This document shows positions 44,776 through 54,189 of a stretch of DNA of 64,000 nucleotides, piece after piece; positions within the stretch are counted from its first letter, which is position 1, and each line of letters begins with the position of its first letter. Both the position numbers and the translations under genes were made by a program. The stretch lies in the NCBI RefSeq assembly GCF_004762095.1, contig NZ_SIJH01000002.1, positions 186,001 to 250,000 of the forward strand, written 5' to 3'. A model generated the notes under the pieces. The model saw nothing but the letters and a program-made list of their open reading frames with translations. It was not told where the DNA came from and made no database searches. This DNA comes from Tabrizicola caldifontis. GTDB taxonomy: Bacteria > Pseudomonadota > Alphaproteobacteria > Rhodobacterales > Rhodobacteraceae.

Positions 44776-45617
44776 AACTGCTCGTCTTCGGCAGGACCGG
44801 CCAGGTCGCGCGCGAGCTTCAGCGCCTCGCGCCCGGCGCCACCTTCCTCGGGCGTGAGGATGCCGACCTGATGGACCCCGCCGCCTGCGCCGCCGCCATA
44901 TCGGCGCATGACGCCGACGCGATCGTCAACGCCGCCGCCTGGACCGCCGTGGACAAGGCGGAAACCGAGGAAGCCGCCGCCACCACCGTCAACGGCGAGG
45001 CTCCCGCCGCCATGGCGAAAGCCGCCGCCGCAAGGGGCATCCCCTTCCTGCACGTCTCGACCGATTACGTGTTTGACGGCACGGGCAGCCAGCCTTTCGC
45101 CCCCGACCACCCGACCGCGCCGCTGAACCCCTATGGCCGGTCGAAACTGGCCGGGGAACAGGGCATCCGCGCGGCGGGCGGGCCCCACCTCATCCTCCGC
45201 ACCTCCTGGGTCGTTTCCGCCCACGGCGCAAACTTCGTCAAGACGATGCTCCGCCTCGGCGCCGAGCGTGAAAGCCTGAACGTCGTCGCCGACCAGATCG
45301 GCGGCCCCACCCCCGCCGCCGCCATCGCCGGCGCCCTGATGACCGCCGCCCGCGCCATGGCCGAAGGCGCGCCCGGCGGCACGCATCACTTCTCGGGCAG
45401 CCCCGATACCAGCTGGGCCGATTTCGCCCGCGCGATCATGGCCGAGGCCGGCCTTCCCTGCCGGATCAACGACATCCCGACCCGCGAATACCCCACCCCG
45501 GCCCAGAGACCGCTGAATTCCCGCCTCGATTGCAGTTCATTCACGGCAGCATTCGGCATCCCGCGCCCCGACTGGCGCTCGGGCCTCGCCGCCATAGTGC
45601 AGGAGTTGCGCCCATGA
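44772..45617 (+). CDS. rfbD: dTDP-4-dehydrorhamnose reductase
   Basis: A 281-residue SDR-like reductase making dTDP-L-rhamnose. [15 protein letters not shown] is at 3-17, [12 protein letters not shown] near 93-104, [10 protein letters not shown] near 121-130 and [20 protein letters not shown] near 141-160. The start at 44772 overlaps the rfbB stop. It overlaps rfbA by 4 bases. Confidence 0.96.
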   Translation: MKLLVFGRTGQVARELQRLAPGATFLGREDADLMDPAACAAAISAHDADAIVNAAAWTAVDKAETEEAAATTVNGEAPAAMAKAAAARGIPFLHVSTDYVFDGTGSQPFAPDHPTAPLNPYGRSKLAGEQGIRAAGGPHLILRTSWVVSAHGANFVKTMLRLGAERESLNVVADQIGGPTPAAAIAGALMTAARAMAEGAPGGTHHFSGSPDTSWADFARAIMAEAGLPCRINDIPTREYPTPAQRPLNSRLDCSSFTAAFGIPRPDWRSGLAAIVQELRP

Positions 45618-46486
45618 CCCGCAAAGGCATCGTCCTCGCCGGAGGCACCGGCTCGCGCCTCTGGCCGATCACGCTGGGCGTGTCGAAACAGCTTCTGCCG
45701 ATCTACGACAAGCCGATGATCTACTACCCGATCTCGGTCCTCATGCTCGCCGGCATCCGCGACATCGCGATCATCACCACGCCCGAGGACCAGCCGCAGT
45801 TCCAGCGCCTCCTCGGTGACGGTCGCCAGTGGGGGCTGTCCTTCACCTGGATCGTGCAGGAGAAACCCGAAGGCCTCGCCCAGGCCTACCTCCTCGCCCG
45901 CGATTTCCTCGCCGGCGCGCCCTCGGCCATGGTCCTGGGCGACAACATCTTCTTCGGCCACGGCCTGCCCGAGATGCTGAAGCGCGCCGATCAGCAGCCC
46001 TCGGGCGGCACGGTCTTCGGCTACCACGTCTCCGACCCCGAACGCTACGGCGTCGCGGCCTTCGACGCCCATGGCCGCGTCACCCAGATCGTCGAAAAGC
46101 CGAAGGTGCCGCCCTCGAACTTCGCGATCACCGGACTCTACTTCCTCGACGGCCGCGCGCCCGAGATCGCCGCACGCATCACCCCCTCGCTGCGCGGAGA
46201 GCTGGAGATTGTGGATGTCCTGGAACACTACCGCGCCGAGGGTTCGCTTGAGGTCGAACGCATGGGCCGCGGCTTTGCCTGGCTGGATACCGGCACGCCG
46301 GGCAGCCTGCTTGATGCCGGGAACTTCGTCCGCACGCTTCAGGAGCGGCAGGGGATGCAGGTGGGATCGCCCGACGAAGTGGCATTCCGTCAGGGCTGGA
46401 TCGATCGCGCCGGGATGGCGGAACGCGCAAGGCTTCATGGAAGGGGCGGCTACGGCGCCTATCTCGAGGCGGTCCTGCGCGAGTGA
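45614..46486 (+). CDS. rfbA: Glucose-1-phosphate thymidylyltransferase
   Basis: A 290-residue nucleotidyltransferase making dTDP-glucose. The N-terminal GIVLAGGTGSRLWPIT (5-20) holds the nucleotide loop; QLLPIYDKPMIYYP (26-39), LGDNIFFGHGL near 109-119 and GFAWLDTGTPGSLLDAGNF near 220-238 follow. The first two thirds favour CTC for leucine, the last third CTG and CTT, an internal change in codon use. It ends the rfbCBDA operon; no glycosyltransferase follows within the window. Confidence 0.97.
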   Translation: MTRKGIVLAGGTGSRLWPITLGVSKQLLPIYDKPMIYYPISVLMLAGIRDIAIITTPEDQPQFQRLLGDGRQWGLSFTWIVQEKPEGLAQAYLLARDFLAGAPSAMVLGDNIFFGHGLPEMLKRADQQPSGGTVFGYHVSDPERYGVAAFDAHGRVTQIVEKPKVPPSNFAITGLYFLDGRAPEIAARITPSLRGELEIVDVLEHYRAEGSLEVERMGRGFAWLDTGTPGSLLDAGNFVRTLQERQGMQVGSPDEVAFRQGWIDRAGMAERARLHGRGGYGAYLEAVLRE

Positions 46487-46517
46487 GTGCGGCCTTTGGT
46501 GGCCCCGCGGTCCCGCG

Positions 46518-46748
46518 TCAGGTGGCAGGTTCGTCCACAGGCCGGCGGATCAGCGGGGCCGCGTCCAGGACAAGGGGGCGCAGACCCGCCCCACCGGCCT
46601 CGATCAGCGCGAAGAGCTGGCGCCGCATCCTGGGCTCCCAGAAATCGTTTATGTGGGCGGCAAGGCCTGCCACGGCCTCGGCGTGGGGTTTCGTTTCCAT
46701 GAACAGCGAGATCTGGTTTGCCATCCGCACGATCTTTTCAGCCGACAT
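46518..46748 (-). CDS. fdsD: Formate dehydrogenase delta subunit
   Basis: A 76-residue protein starting MSAEKIVRMANQISLFMETKP, then HINDFWEPRMRRQLFALIEAGG (about 33-54), typical of FdsD, a small subunit that helps assemble the molybdenum cofactor into soluble NAD-dependent formate dehydrogenase. The start at 46748 is preferred because GGAGA is properly spaced; an ATG at 46754 abuts it. It overlaps the fdsC/fdhD end by 11 bases. Confidence 0.93.
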   Translation of the reverse strand: MSAEKIVRMANQISLFMETKPHAEAVAGLAAHINDFWEPRMRRQLFALIEAGGAGLRPLVLDAAPLIRRPVDEPAT

Positions 46749-47538
46749 GGGCATTCTCCGTCGTCAAACGATCCGTATGTGAAAAGACTTCGAACCGGTC
46801 CCCGCGGGCCAGGGCGATCAGGGTTATTCCCGCCTGATCGGCCAGTTCGACTGCCTCGGCTGTGGGTGCCGAAACGGCGATGATGAGGGGGGCGCCCAGC
46901 ATGGCGACCTTCTGCACCATGTCGGTCGAAACCCGGCTGGTCAGCACCACCGCACCCTCTGGCGCGATGCCGTGACGCACCATCGCGCCCGCCAGCTTGT
47001 CCAGCGCGTTGTGCCGGCCCACGTCCTCGCGCGACAGAAGCATCCTTCCGTTCCAGAAGGCCGCGCCATGCACCGCACGGGTCGCGTCATGCAGCTGCTG
47101 CTGCCCCGGCAGGGCCGCGACTGCATGGCACACCTGGTCCGGCGTCATGCGGAAAGCCGAGGGCATCACGACCGGAACCGCGCGCAGCGCCTGGTCGATC
47201 GAATCGATCCCGCAAAGGCCGCAGCCCACCGGCCCGGCCATCACCCGCCGCCGCGCGGCGAGCCGCGCCTCGGCTTCGGGTTTCAGCCAGATCTGCACAT
47301 CGAAGCCCCTGGGCAGCGCGACCACGTCAACCGACAGGATCTCTTCCGGCGCCGCGATGCCTTCGGTAAGGGCAAAGCCGTAGCCGAAATCCTCCAGATC
47401 CGCAGGCGTCGCCATCATCACCGCCTGGGTGCTGCCATTGAACGAAAGCGCAACAGCCACCTCTTCGGGCAGCACCCGCACCCCCGGCTGGACCGAGGGG
47501 CCGAATGCCAGCCGAGGGGTTGGCCTCGCGCCCTTCAT
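46738..47538 (-). CDS. fdhD: Formate dehydrogenase accessory sulfurtransferase (FdhD/FdsC)
   Basis: A 266-residue protein that transfers sulfur to the bis-MGD cofactor before insertion in FdsA. The sulfur-handling motif GCGLCGIDS (about 105-113) and SREDVGRHNALDKLAGA near 170-186 are conserved. Start at 47538 overlaps the fdsA stop by 4 bases. In Rhodobacter capsulatus the matching gene is called fdsC. Confidence 0.95.
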   Translation of the reverse strand: MKGARPTPRLAFGPSVQPGVRVLPEEVAVALSFNGSTQAVMMATPADLEDFGYGFALTEGIAAPEEILSVDVVALPRGFDVQIWLKPEAEARLAARRRVMAGPVGCGLCGIDSIDQALRAVPVVMPSAFRMTPDQVCHAVAALPGQQQLHDATRAVHGAAFWNGRMLLSREDVGRHNALDKLAGAMVRHGIAPEGAVVLTSRVSTDMVQKVAMLGAPLIIAVSAPTAEAVELADQAGITLIALARGDRFEVFSHTDRLTTENAHVG

Positions 47539-50411
47539 TCGGCGGCCAGGATGCGGCGCGACAGGGCCGCCTGGGCGGCATATTCCTGCTGCCATTCGGA
47601 CGGTCCGTTCGACGGAGAGACCTGCACCGCCGTCACCTTGTATTCCGGACAGTTCGTCGCCCAGTCGCTGAAATCGGTGGTGATGACGTTGGCCTGGGTC
47701 TCGGGGTGGTGGAAGGTGGTATAGACCACCCCCGGCGGCACCTTGTCGGTGATCGTCGCACGCAGCGTCGTTTCACCCGAGCGGCTGGCCAGGCGCACCC
47801 AGTCGCCCTCGCGGATGCCGCGGTTCTCGGCGTCGTGGGGGTTGATTTCAAGCACGTCCTCATCATGCCAGACCACATTCGCCGTCCGGCGGGTCTGCGC
47901 ACCGACGTTGTATTGCGACAGGATGCGCCCCGTGGTCAGCAGAAGCGGGAAGCGCGGGCCGGTCTTTTCATCTGTCGCCACATATTCGGTGCGGATGAAC
48001 TTGCCCTTGCCGCGCATGAAGCCGTCGATGTGCATCAAGGGTGTGCCCTCGGGCGCCTTGTCATTGCACGGCCACTGGACGGACCCCAGCTCCTCGAGCT
48101 TCTCGTAACTCACCCCCGCAAAGGAGGGCGTGGTCATGGCGATCTCGTCCATGATCTGGCTGGGATGCGTGTAGGTCCAGTTCGCGCCCATGGCATTGGC
48201 GAACATCTGGGTCACTTCCCAGTCGGCATAGCCCTGTTTCGGCGCCATCACCTTGCGCACGCGGTTGATGCGGCGTTCGGCGTTGGTGAAGGTGCCGTCC
48301 TTTTCCAGGAAGGACGAGCCGGGGAAGAACACATGCGCGTAGTTCGCGGTCTCGTTCAGGAACAGGTCGTGGACGATGACACATTCCATCGCCGCAAGAC
48401 CGGCGGCGACATGATGCGTGTCAGGGTCGGATTGCAGGATGTCTTCGCCCTGGCAGTAGAGCCCCTTGAAGCTGCCCTCGACCGCAGCATCCAGCATGTT
48501 GGGGATGCGCAGGCCGGGCTCGGGGTCGATCTTCACGCCCCAGGCCTTTTCATAGATCGCGCGGACCTCGGGGTTCTTCACGTGGCGGTAGCCCGGCAGT
48601 TCATGCGGGAACGACCCCATGTCGCAGGAACCCTGCACGTTGTTCTGCCCGCGCAGCGGGTTCACCCCCACGCCGCGCCGGCCGATGTTGCCGGTCATCA
48701 TGGCCAGGTTGGCGATGCCGATCACGGTGGTCGAACCCTGCGAATGTTCGGTCACGCCCAGCCCGTAGTAGATCGCCGCATTGCCGCCGGTGGCGTAAAG
48801 CCGGGCGGCGGCGCGGATCTGCTCGGCCGGAACGCCAGTGATCATCTGCACCGCCTCGGGGCTGTGGCGCGGGTCGCTGATGAACTCGGCATAGTCCTGG
48901 AACTCGTCCCAGTCGCAGCGTTCCCGGATGAAGGTCTCGTTGTAGAGTTTCTCGGTCACGATCACATGCGCCATGGCCGAGACGACGGCGACGTTGGTGC
49001 CGGGCGTCAGCGCAAGATGATAAGCGGCCTTGTAATGCGGGCCTTCCACCGTTTCGGTGCGGCGGGGATCGACGACGATCAGCTTGGCCCCTTGGCGCAG
49101 CCGCTTCTTCATCCGGCTGGCAAAGACCGGGTGGCCTGCATGCGGGTTCGCGCCGATCACCATGATGACATCGGCTTCCTCGACCGAGTCGAAATCCTGC
49201 GTGCCCGCCGAGGTGCCGAAGGTCTGCCCCAGCCCATAGCCCGTCGGCGAATGGCAAACGCGCGCGCAGGTATCCGTATTGTTGTTCCGGAACACCGCGC
49301 GGGCCAGTTTCTGCACCAGGTAGGTTTCCTCGTTGGTGCAGCGGCTGGAGGTGATCACCCCCACCGAGTTCCGGCCGTATTTCGCCTGGATCGCCTTCAT
49401 GCGGCTGGCCGCGAATTCCATCGCCTCGGCCCACGAGACCTCGCGCCACGGCTCGGTGATCGCCTCGCGGATCATCGGCTTCAGGATGCGGTCCTTGTGC
49501 ATGGCATAGCCATAGGCGAAGCGGCCTTTCACGCAGGAATGGCCCCGGTTGGCCTTGCCGTGCTTGTAGGGGGTCATCCGCACCAGCTCGTCGCCGCGCA
49601 TCTCGGCCTTGAAGGAACAGCCCACACCGCAATAGGCGCAGGTGGTGATGATCGACCGGTCGGGGGTGCCGATCTCGATCACCGACTTTTCCGACAGCGT
49701 CGCGGTCGGGCAGGCCTGCACGCAGGCGCCGCAGGACACGCAGTCGGACGCCAGCGCATTGTCCGTTTTCGCCCCGAACGAAACCCGGCTGTCCCAGCCC
49801 CGGCCCTCGATCGTCAGGGCGAAGGTGCCCTGCACTTCCTCGCAGGCCCGCACGCAACGCGAGCAGACGATGCACTTGGACGGGTCATAGGTGAAATAGG
49901 GGTTGGAATCGTCCTTCGGCAGCCATTGCGGATTGGCCTCTCCCGAATTGTTCTTCGGGCGGAAGTGGGTGTCGATCGCTTCATAGCGCACGTCGCGCAG
50001 GCCCACTGCGCCGGCCATGTCCTGCAGCTCGCAGTCGCCATTGGCCGCGCAGGTCAGGCAGTCCAGCGGGTGGTCCGAGATGTAAAGCTCCATCACCCCG
50101 CGGCGCAGCTGCTTCAGCTTGCCGGTCTGGGTATGGACCTTCAGCCCCGGCGCAACCGGCGTGGTGCAGGAGGCCGGAGTGCCGGCGCGGCCCTCGATCT
50201 CGACCAGACACAGCCGGCAGGATCCGAAGGCCTCGAGGCTGTCGGTCGCGCAAAGCTTCGGGACCGAGATTCCGATCTCTGCCGCCGCGCGCATGATGCT
50301 GGTGCCTTCCGGGACGGTCACGTCGAAGCCGTCGATGGTCAGCGTGACCATCTGTTTCGATTTGGCGGCAGGGGTGCCGAAATCGCGGTCGGGGATGATG
50401 AAGTCCTTCAT
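47535..50411 (-). CDS. fdsA: NAD-dependent formate dehydrogenase alpha subunit, molybdenum catalytic
   Basis: A 958-residue subunit. An N-terminal [2Fe-2S] domain has cysteines 54, 65, 68 and 82; a His/Cys [4Fe-4S] domain is near 114-127; ferredoxin-like clusters lie at 180-190 and 224-234; the molybdopterin-domain [4Fe-4S] motif CAYCGVGC is at 258-265. The molybdenum ligand is probably Cys386 followed by His387 (in CARVCHSPT), matching numbering known in R. capsulatus FdsA. It oxidises formate to CO2. Overlaps fdsB and fdhD by 4 bases each. Confidence 0.97.
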   Translation of the reverse strand: MKDFIIPDRDFGTPAAKSKQMVTLTIDGFDVTVPEGTSIMRAAAEIGISVPKLCATDSLEAFGSCRLCLVEIEGRAGTPASCTTPVAPGLKVHTQTGKLKQLRRGVMELYISDHPLDCLTCAANGDCELQDMAGAVGLRDVRYEAIDTHFRPKNNSGEANPQWLPKDDSNPYFTYDPSKCIVCSRCVRACEEVQGTFALTIEGRGWDSRVSFGAKTDNALASDCVSCGACVQACPTATLSEKSVIEIGTPDRSIITTCAYCGVGCSFKAEMRGDELVRMTPYKHGKANRGHSCVKGRFAYGYAMHKDRILKPMIREAITEPWREVSWAEAMEFAASRMKAIQAKYGRNSVGVITSSRCTNEETYLVQKLARAVFRNNNTDTCARVCHSPTGYGLGQTFGTSAGTQDFDSVEEADVIMVIGANPHAGHPVFASRMKKRLRQGAKLIVVDPRRTETVEGPHYKAAYHLALTPGTNVAVVSAMAHVIVTEKLYNETFIRERCDWDEFQDYAEFISDPRHSPEAVQMITGVPAEQIRAAARLYATGGNAAIYYGLGVTEHSQGSTTVIGIANLAMMTGNIGRRGVGVNPLRGQNNVQGSCDMGSFPHELPGYRHVKNPEVRAIYEKAWGVKIDPEPGLRIPNMLDAAVEGSFKGLYCQGEDILQSDPDTHHVAAGLAAMECVIVHDLFLNETANYAHVFFPGSSFLEKDGTFTNAERRINRVRKVMAPKQGYADWEVTQMFANAMGANWTYTHPSQIMDEIAMTTPSFAGVSYEKLEELGSVQWPCNDKAPEGTPLMHIDGFMRGKGKFIRTEYVATDEKTGPRFPLLLTTGRILSQYNVGAQTRRTANVVWHDEDVLEINPHDAENRGIREGDWVRLASRSGETTLRATITDKVPPGVVYTTFHHPETQANVITTDFSDWATNCPEYKVTAVQVSPSNGPSEWQQEYAAQAALSRRILAAE

Positions 50412-51913
50412 TCTGCGGCCTCCTTCGCGCGGGCGAAGTCATCGGGGAAATGGGTCAGCGCGCTCAGCACCGGATAGGGGGTGAAGCCCCCCAGCGCGCA
50501 GAGCGAGCCGAATTTCATGGTGTTGCACAGGTCGGTCAGGATCGGCAGCGCCGAAGCGTCGCCGCGGGCCAGCCGGTCGATGGTCTCCACCCCGCGGGTC
50601 GATCCGATGCGGCAGGGGGTGCACTTGCCGCAGGACTCGATGGCGCAGAACTCCATGGCAAAGCGCGCCATGGCCAGCATGTCCACCGTGTCGTCGGCCA
50701 CCGTCAGCCCGGCATGGCCGATCAGCCCATCCTTCGCGCCGAATTCCTCGTATCCGAAAGGCGTGTCGAACAGCGCCGGCGGGAACCAGGCGCCCAGCGG
50801 CCCGCCGACCTGCACCGCCTTGACCGGCCGGCCCGAGGCCGTGCCACCGCCGATCTCGTTGACGATCTGACCCAGGGTCAGACCGAAGGCGACCTCATAA
50901 AGCCCGCCGAAGCGCACGTTGCCGGCGATCTGCAAGGGGATCGTTCCGCGGCTTCGGCCAAGGCCGAAATCCTTGTAGAACGCCGCGCCCTTCGCAAGGA
51001 TCACCGGCACCGAGGCCAGAGAGATGACGTTGTTCACCACGGTCGGGCGGCCCATGAAGCCCTGCAGCGCGGGCAGGGGTGGCTTGGCGCGGACAATGCC
51101 GCGCTTGCCTTCCAGGCTGTTGAGAAGGCTGGTTTCCTCGCCACAGACATAGGCCCCGGCACCGACGCGGATTTCCATGTCGAAGGCAGGACCAAGGATT
51201 CCGGCGGCGCGCGCGATGCGCACGGCCTCGTCCATGATGCGGATGGCCACCGGGTATTCCGAACGGATGTACACATAGCCTTTGCTCGCCCCGCAGGCGA
51301 GGCCGGCAATCGCCATGCCCTCGATCAGGCAGAAGGGATCGCCCTCCATCAGCATGCGGTCGGCGAAGGTGGCGCTGTCGCCCTCGTCGGCGTTGCAGAC
51401 GATGTATTTCTGCTCGCCCGGGGCCTCGGACACCGTCTTCCACTTGATGCCGGTCGGGAACCCCGCGCCGCCGCGCCCGCGCAGGCCCGACTCCGTCACT
51501 TCGGCCACGATCTCGGCCTTGGTCATGCCTTTGGCACGCTCCAGCCCCACCAGACCGCCATGCGCGCGGTAGTCGTCCAGCGACAGGGGGTCGATCACCC
51601 CCACCCGGGCAAAGGTCAGCCGGGTCTGGCCCTTCATCCAGGGCAGTTCCTCGACCAGCCCCAGCGCCTTGGGATGCGAGGCCAGATCGCCGAACAGCCC
51701 CGGCACATCGGCAGGCGTCATCGGGCCGAACCCGATGCGGCCCGCGTCCGTCACCACCTCGACCAGAGGCTCCAGCCAGACCATGCCGCGGCTGCCGTTG
51801 CGGATGATCTGCACCTCGACCCCGCGCGCGGCAGCCTCGTCAAGGATCGCCTGGACGATGCGGTCGGCGCCAAGGGCAACGGCGGCGCTGTCAAGCGGAA
51901 CATACAGCTTCAT
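50408..51913 (-). CDS. fdsB: NAD-dependent formate dehydrogenase beta subunit, NuoF-like diaphorase
   Basis: A 501-residue subunit with FMN and NAD sites: GLRGRGGAGFPTGIKWK near 143-159, VCNADEGDSATFADRML near 172-188, and the FMN-domain VCGEETSLLNSLEG near 251-264. The [4Fe-4S] site is CGKCTPCR near 435-442. An N-terminal thioredoxin-like domain (about 1-100) precedes these. It passes electrons from FdsA to NAD+. Overlaps fdsG and fdsA by 4 bases each. Confidence 0.96.
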   Translation of the reverse strand: MKLYVPLDSAAVALGADRIVQAILDEAAARGVEVQIIRNGSRGMVWLEPLVEVVTDAGRIGFGPMTPADVPGLFGDLASHPKALGLVEELPWMKGQTRLTFARVGVIDPLSLDDYRAHGGLVGLERAKGMTKAEIVAEVTESGLRGRGGAGFPTGIKWKTVSEAPGEQKYIVCNADEGDSATFADRMLMEGDPFCLIEGMAIAGLACGASKGYVYIRSEYPVAIRIMDEAVRIARAAGILGPAFDMEIRVGAGAYVCGEETSLLNSLEGKRGIVRAKPPLPALQGFMGRPTVVNNVISLASVPVILAKGAAFYKDFGLGRSRGTIPLQIAGNVRFGGLYEVAFGLTLGQIVNEIGGGTASGRPVKAVQVGGPLGAWFPPALFDTPFGYEEFGAKDGLIGHAGLTVADDTVDMLAMARFAMEFCAIESCGKCTPCRIGSTRGVETIDRLARGDASALPILTDLCNTMKFGSLCALGGFTPYPVLSALTHFPDDFARAKEAAE

Positions 51914-52368
51914 TTCGCCACCTCTGCCAGCACACCCTCGTCCACCCGGCCGACCAGCCGACCATCAACCATCGCCGCAGGTCCGCAGGCACAGAGGCCC
52001 AGGCAGAACACCGGCTCCAGCGTCACGCGGCCGTCCGGTGTCGTCTCGTGCCAACCGATGCCCAGCGCCTTCTTGATCCGGTCCGCCACGGCATCGGCGC
52101 CCATGGTCTGGCAGGCCTCGGCCCGGCACAGCTTCAGCACATGCCGCCCGCCCGGCTTGTCGCGGAAGTCGTGGTAGAAGCTGATCACCCCATGCACTTC
52201 CGCCTTCGACAGCATCAGCGCCTTGGCAATCTGCGGCACGGCGGCTTCGGGGATGTAACCGAAGGCCTCCTGGATCGCATGAAGGATCGGCAGCAGCGGA
52301 CCCTCAAGCCCCTGATGGGCATCAAGGATTTCGGCGATCCGGTCGGATAGGGCATGGGAATCAAGCAT
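51910..52368 (-). CDS. fdsG: NAD-dependent formate dehydrogenase gamma subunit, NuoE-like
   Basis: A 152-residue thioredoxin-like [2Fe-2S] subunit. AIQEAFGYIPEAAVPQIAKAL near 31-51 and SFYHDFRDKPGGRHVLKLCRAEACQTMGA near 72-100 with ligands Cys91 and Cys96, then CLGLCACGPA near 132-141, form the cluster-binding set. First gene of the operon; 86 bases separate it from the LysR stop, and a palindromic operator lies in that gap. Confidence 0.95.
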   Translation of the reverse strand: MLDSHALSDRIAEILDAHQGLEGPLLPILHAIQEAFGYIPEAAVPQIAKALMLSKAEVHGVISFYHDFRDKPGGRHVLKLCRAEACQTMGADAVADRIKKALGIGWHETTPDGRVTLEPVFCLGLCACGPAAMVDGRLVGRVDEGVLAEVAK

Positions 52369-52406
52369 GCGGACAACCTCTGGCTGGCATGCTGCGGTAT
52401 ACGCCG

Positions 52407-52424
52407 ATTGATAGGAATATCAAT
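52407..52424. promoter_or_regulatory. LysR-type palindrome upstream of fdsG
   Basis: ATTGAT (52407-52412) and ATCAAT (52419-52424) form a perfect inverted repeat with a 6-base spacer, matching the T-N11-A pattern of LysR boxes. It is 39 bases upstream of the fdsG start and 31 bases after the LysR stop. The AT-rich nature against a GC-rich background supports a real site. It is a plausible activator site for the fds operon. Confidence 0.6.
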
Positions 52425-52454
52425 TCAGATATGCCGTCAAACAATAGAGAGCAT

Positions 52455-53336
52455 CTATCGAAAGCGGCGGACTGCCTCATCCAGCAGGGCCTGAAGGATC
52501 GGGGTCTGCGGGTCGCGGCGGGCGGTGATCAGGCCCACCGTGTGCTCGGCTTCGGGTTCGACGATCGGGATCGACACCAGTCGTCCGTCGGCCACGAACA
52601 TGTCGGCCAGCTTTTTCGGCACGATGGACGCCCATCGGCCGGTCAGCACGTGCGCGACCAGCGCCATGGTCGAGTTCGACTCGATCATGGGCTGGGCGAT
52701 CACCCCGGCCTCGCCAAGGTGCTGGTTCACGATCCGGCGGTTCTGCATGTCCGAGGTCAGAAGGCACAGCGGCACGGTTGCCAGATCGCCCCAGGTCACC
52801 TGCCGGCGCAAGGCGATTTCCGACCCCGGTGCGATGAGCAGCCGGTAGAATTCGGTGTAAAGCGGCACCTGCGACACCCGGCCGAGCGGTTCGTTGTCCA
52901 GGTAGGTGATCCCCGCCTCGAGGTCGAGCGCCTCGATCCCGGTCAGGATCTCGATGCTGGTGCGCGACAGGATCGACACCCGCACGTTAGGATGCCTTTG
53001 CGTGAAGGGCCCCGTCAGGTCGGCCACCATCGGCAGGGCCGTGGGGATGACCCCGATCCGCAGGTTGCCCGACAGGCCGGAACGCACGACGCGCATCTCG
53101 TCCTTCAGCGCGCGGACATCACCGACGATCTTCAGCGCCCGATCCAGCACCCTTTGCCCTTCCGGTGTCAGGCCCTGAAACCGGCTGCCGCGAAAGACCA
53201 GCTGCACGCCCAGCTGGTCCTCCAGTTGCCGGATCGCACTGGAGAGCGACGGCTGCGTCACTCCGCAGACCTCGGCAGCGCGGCCGAAATGCCGTTCCTT
53301 GGCCAGCGCGATGAACATTTCCAGCTTGTCGATCAT
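52455..53336 (-). CDS. LysR family transcriptional regulator, probable formate dehydrogenase regulator
   Basis: A 293-residue regulator with an N-terminal winged helix-turn-helix (about 1-62: LEMFIALAKERHFGRAAEVCGV, SLSSAIRQLEDQLGVQLVFRG) and a LysR substrate-binding domain (about 90-290). The start at 53336 gives the normal MIDKLEMFI. It lies directly upstream of fdsG in the same orientation; the palindrome between them suggests it controls fds. The effector is unknown, formate or a metabolite. Confidence 0.88.
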   Translation of the reverse strand: MIDKLEMFIALAKERHFGRAAEVCGVTQPSLSSAIRQLEDQLGVQLVFRGSRFQGLTPEGQRVLDRALKIVGDVRALKDEMRVVRSGLSGNLRIGVIPTALPMVADLTGPFTQRHPNVRVSILSRTSIEILTGIEALDLEAGITYLDNEPLGRVSQVPLYTEFYRLLIAPGSEIALRRQVTWGDLATVPLCLLTSDMQNRRIVNQHLGEAGVIAQPMIESNSTMALVAHVLTGRWASIVPKKLADMFVADGRLVSIPIVEPEAEHTVGLITARRDPQTPILQALLDEAVRRFR

Positions 53337-53397
53337 GCGCCAGACCCTGCCGCGCGCCGCCCTTGCCCGCAAGGCCCTTACCGCTTACCTCTGGCCC

Positions 53398-54189
53398 ATG
53401 CGCCTGTTCATCCCCTTTCTGCCCAGACCGTCCATTGTTCCGGTGATCCGCCTTGGCGGCACCATCGGCATCGGCGCCCGCAGCCTGAACGACGAGGCTT
53501 TGGCCCCGCTGATCGAAAAGGCCTTCCGCATGAAGCCGGCAGCGGTTGCCTTGCAGGTGAATTCTCCGGGCGGGTCGGCGGTTCAGTCCAGCCTGATCGC
53601 CGCGCGCATCCGGCGGCTGGCGGATGAGAAGAAGGTGCCCGTCCATGCCTTTGTCGAGGATGTGGCGGCCTCGGGCGGCTACTGGCTGGCCTGCGCGGCG
53701 GATGACATCTGGGTGGATGAAAGCAGCATCGTTGGCTCGATCGGTGTCATTTTTGCCAGTTTCGGCTTTCCTGAACTGATGGCGCGGCAAGGCGTGGAAC
53801 GCCGCGTGGTGACGGCAGGAAAGCACAAGGTCCTTGCAGATCCCTTCCTGCCCCAGAAGGCCGAGGACGTCGAGCGGCTGAAGGCCCTGCAAGCGCCGAT
53901 TCATCAGGCCTTCATCGACCATGTGAAGCGGTCGCGCGGTCAGCGGCTGAACCCGACGGCGGACCTGTTCAACGCCGACATCTGGGTGGGCCGGCAGTCG
54001 GTGGACCTTGGGCTGACCGATGGCGTGGCGCATGCGGTGCCGAAGCTGAAGGCGCTTTACGGCGACAAGGTCAAGGTGGTCCCGCTTGGCCGAAGGCGCA
54101 GCCTGTTCCAGCGCCTGGGTCTTTCGCTGGTCGCCGAAACCCTGGGCGCGGCAGAGGACAGGGCGCTCTGGGCGCGGTATGGGCTCTAG
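53398..54189 (+). CDS. S49 family serine peptidase (SppA-like)
   Basis: A 263-residue ClpP/crotonase-fold peptidase. VIRLGGTIG near 16-24, LQVNSPGGSAVQS near 52-64 and the nucleophile Ser in VAASGGYWLACAAD near 88-101 are the SppA/SohB signature; a lysine follows for the Ser-Lys dyad. No clear signal peptide is seen, only a short hydrophobic start. It probably cleaves signal peptides or membrane proteins. The next gene starts at the base after its stop. Confidence 0.88.
   Translation: MRLFIPFLPRPSIVPVIRLGGTIGIGARSLNDEALAPLIEKAFRMKPAAVALQVNSPGGSAVQSSLIAARIRRLADEKKVPVHAFVEDVAASGGYWLACAADDIWVDESSIVGSIGVIFASFGFPELMARQGVERRVVTAGKHKVLADPFLPQKAEDVERLKALQAPIHQAFIDHVKRSRGQRLNPTADLFNADIWVGRQSVDLGLTDGVAHAVPKLKALYGDKVKVVPLGRRRSLFQRLGLSLVAETLGAAEDRALWARYGL

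Noticed and set aside
47505-50477. A 990-codon plus-strand frame opposite fdsA
   Set aside because: The minus strand contains all expected iron-sulfur cysteine motifs of FdsA; the plus frame has no motifs and no start context.
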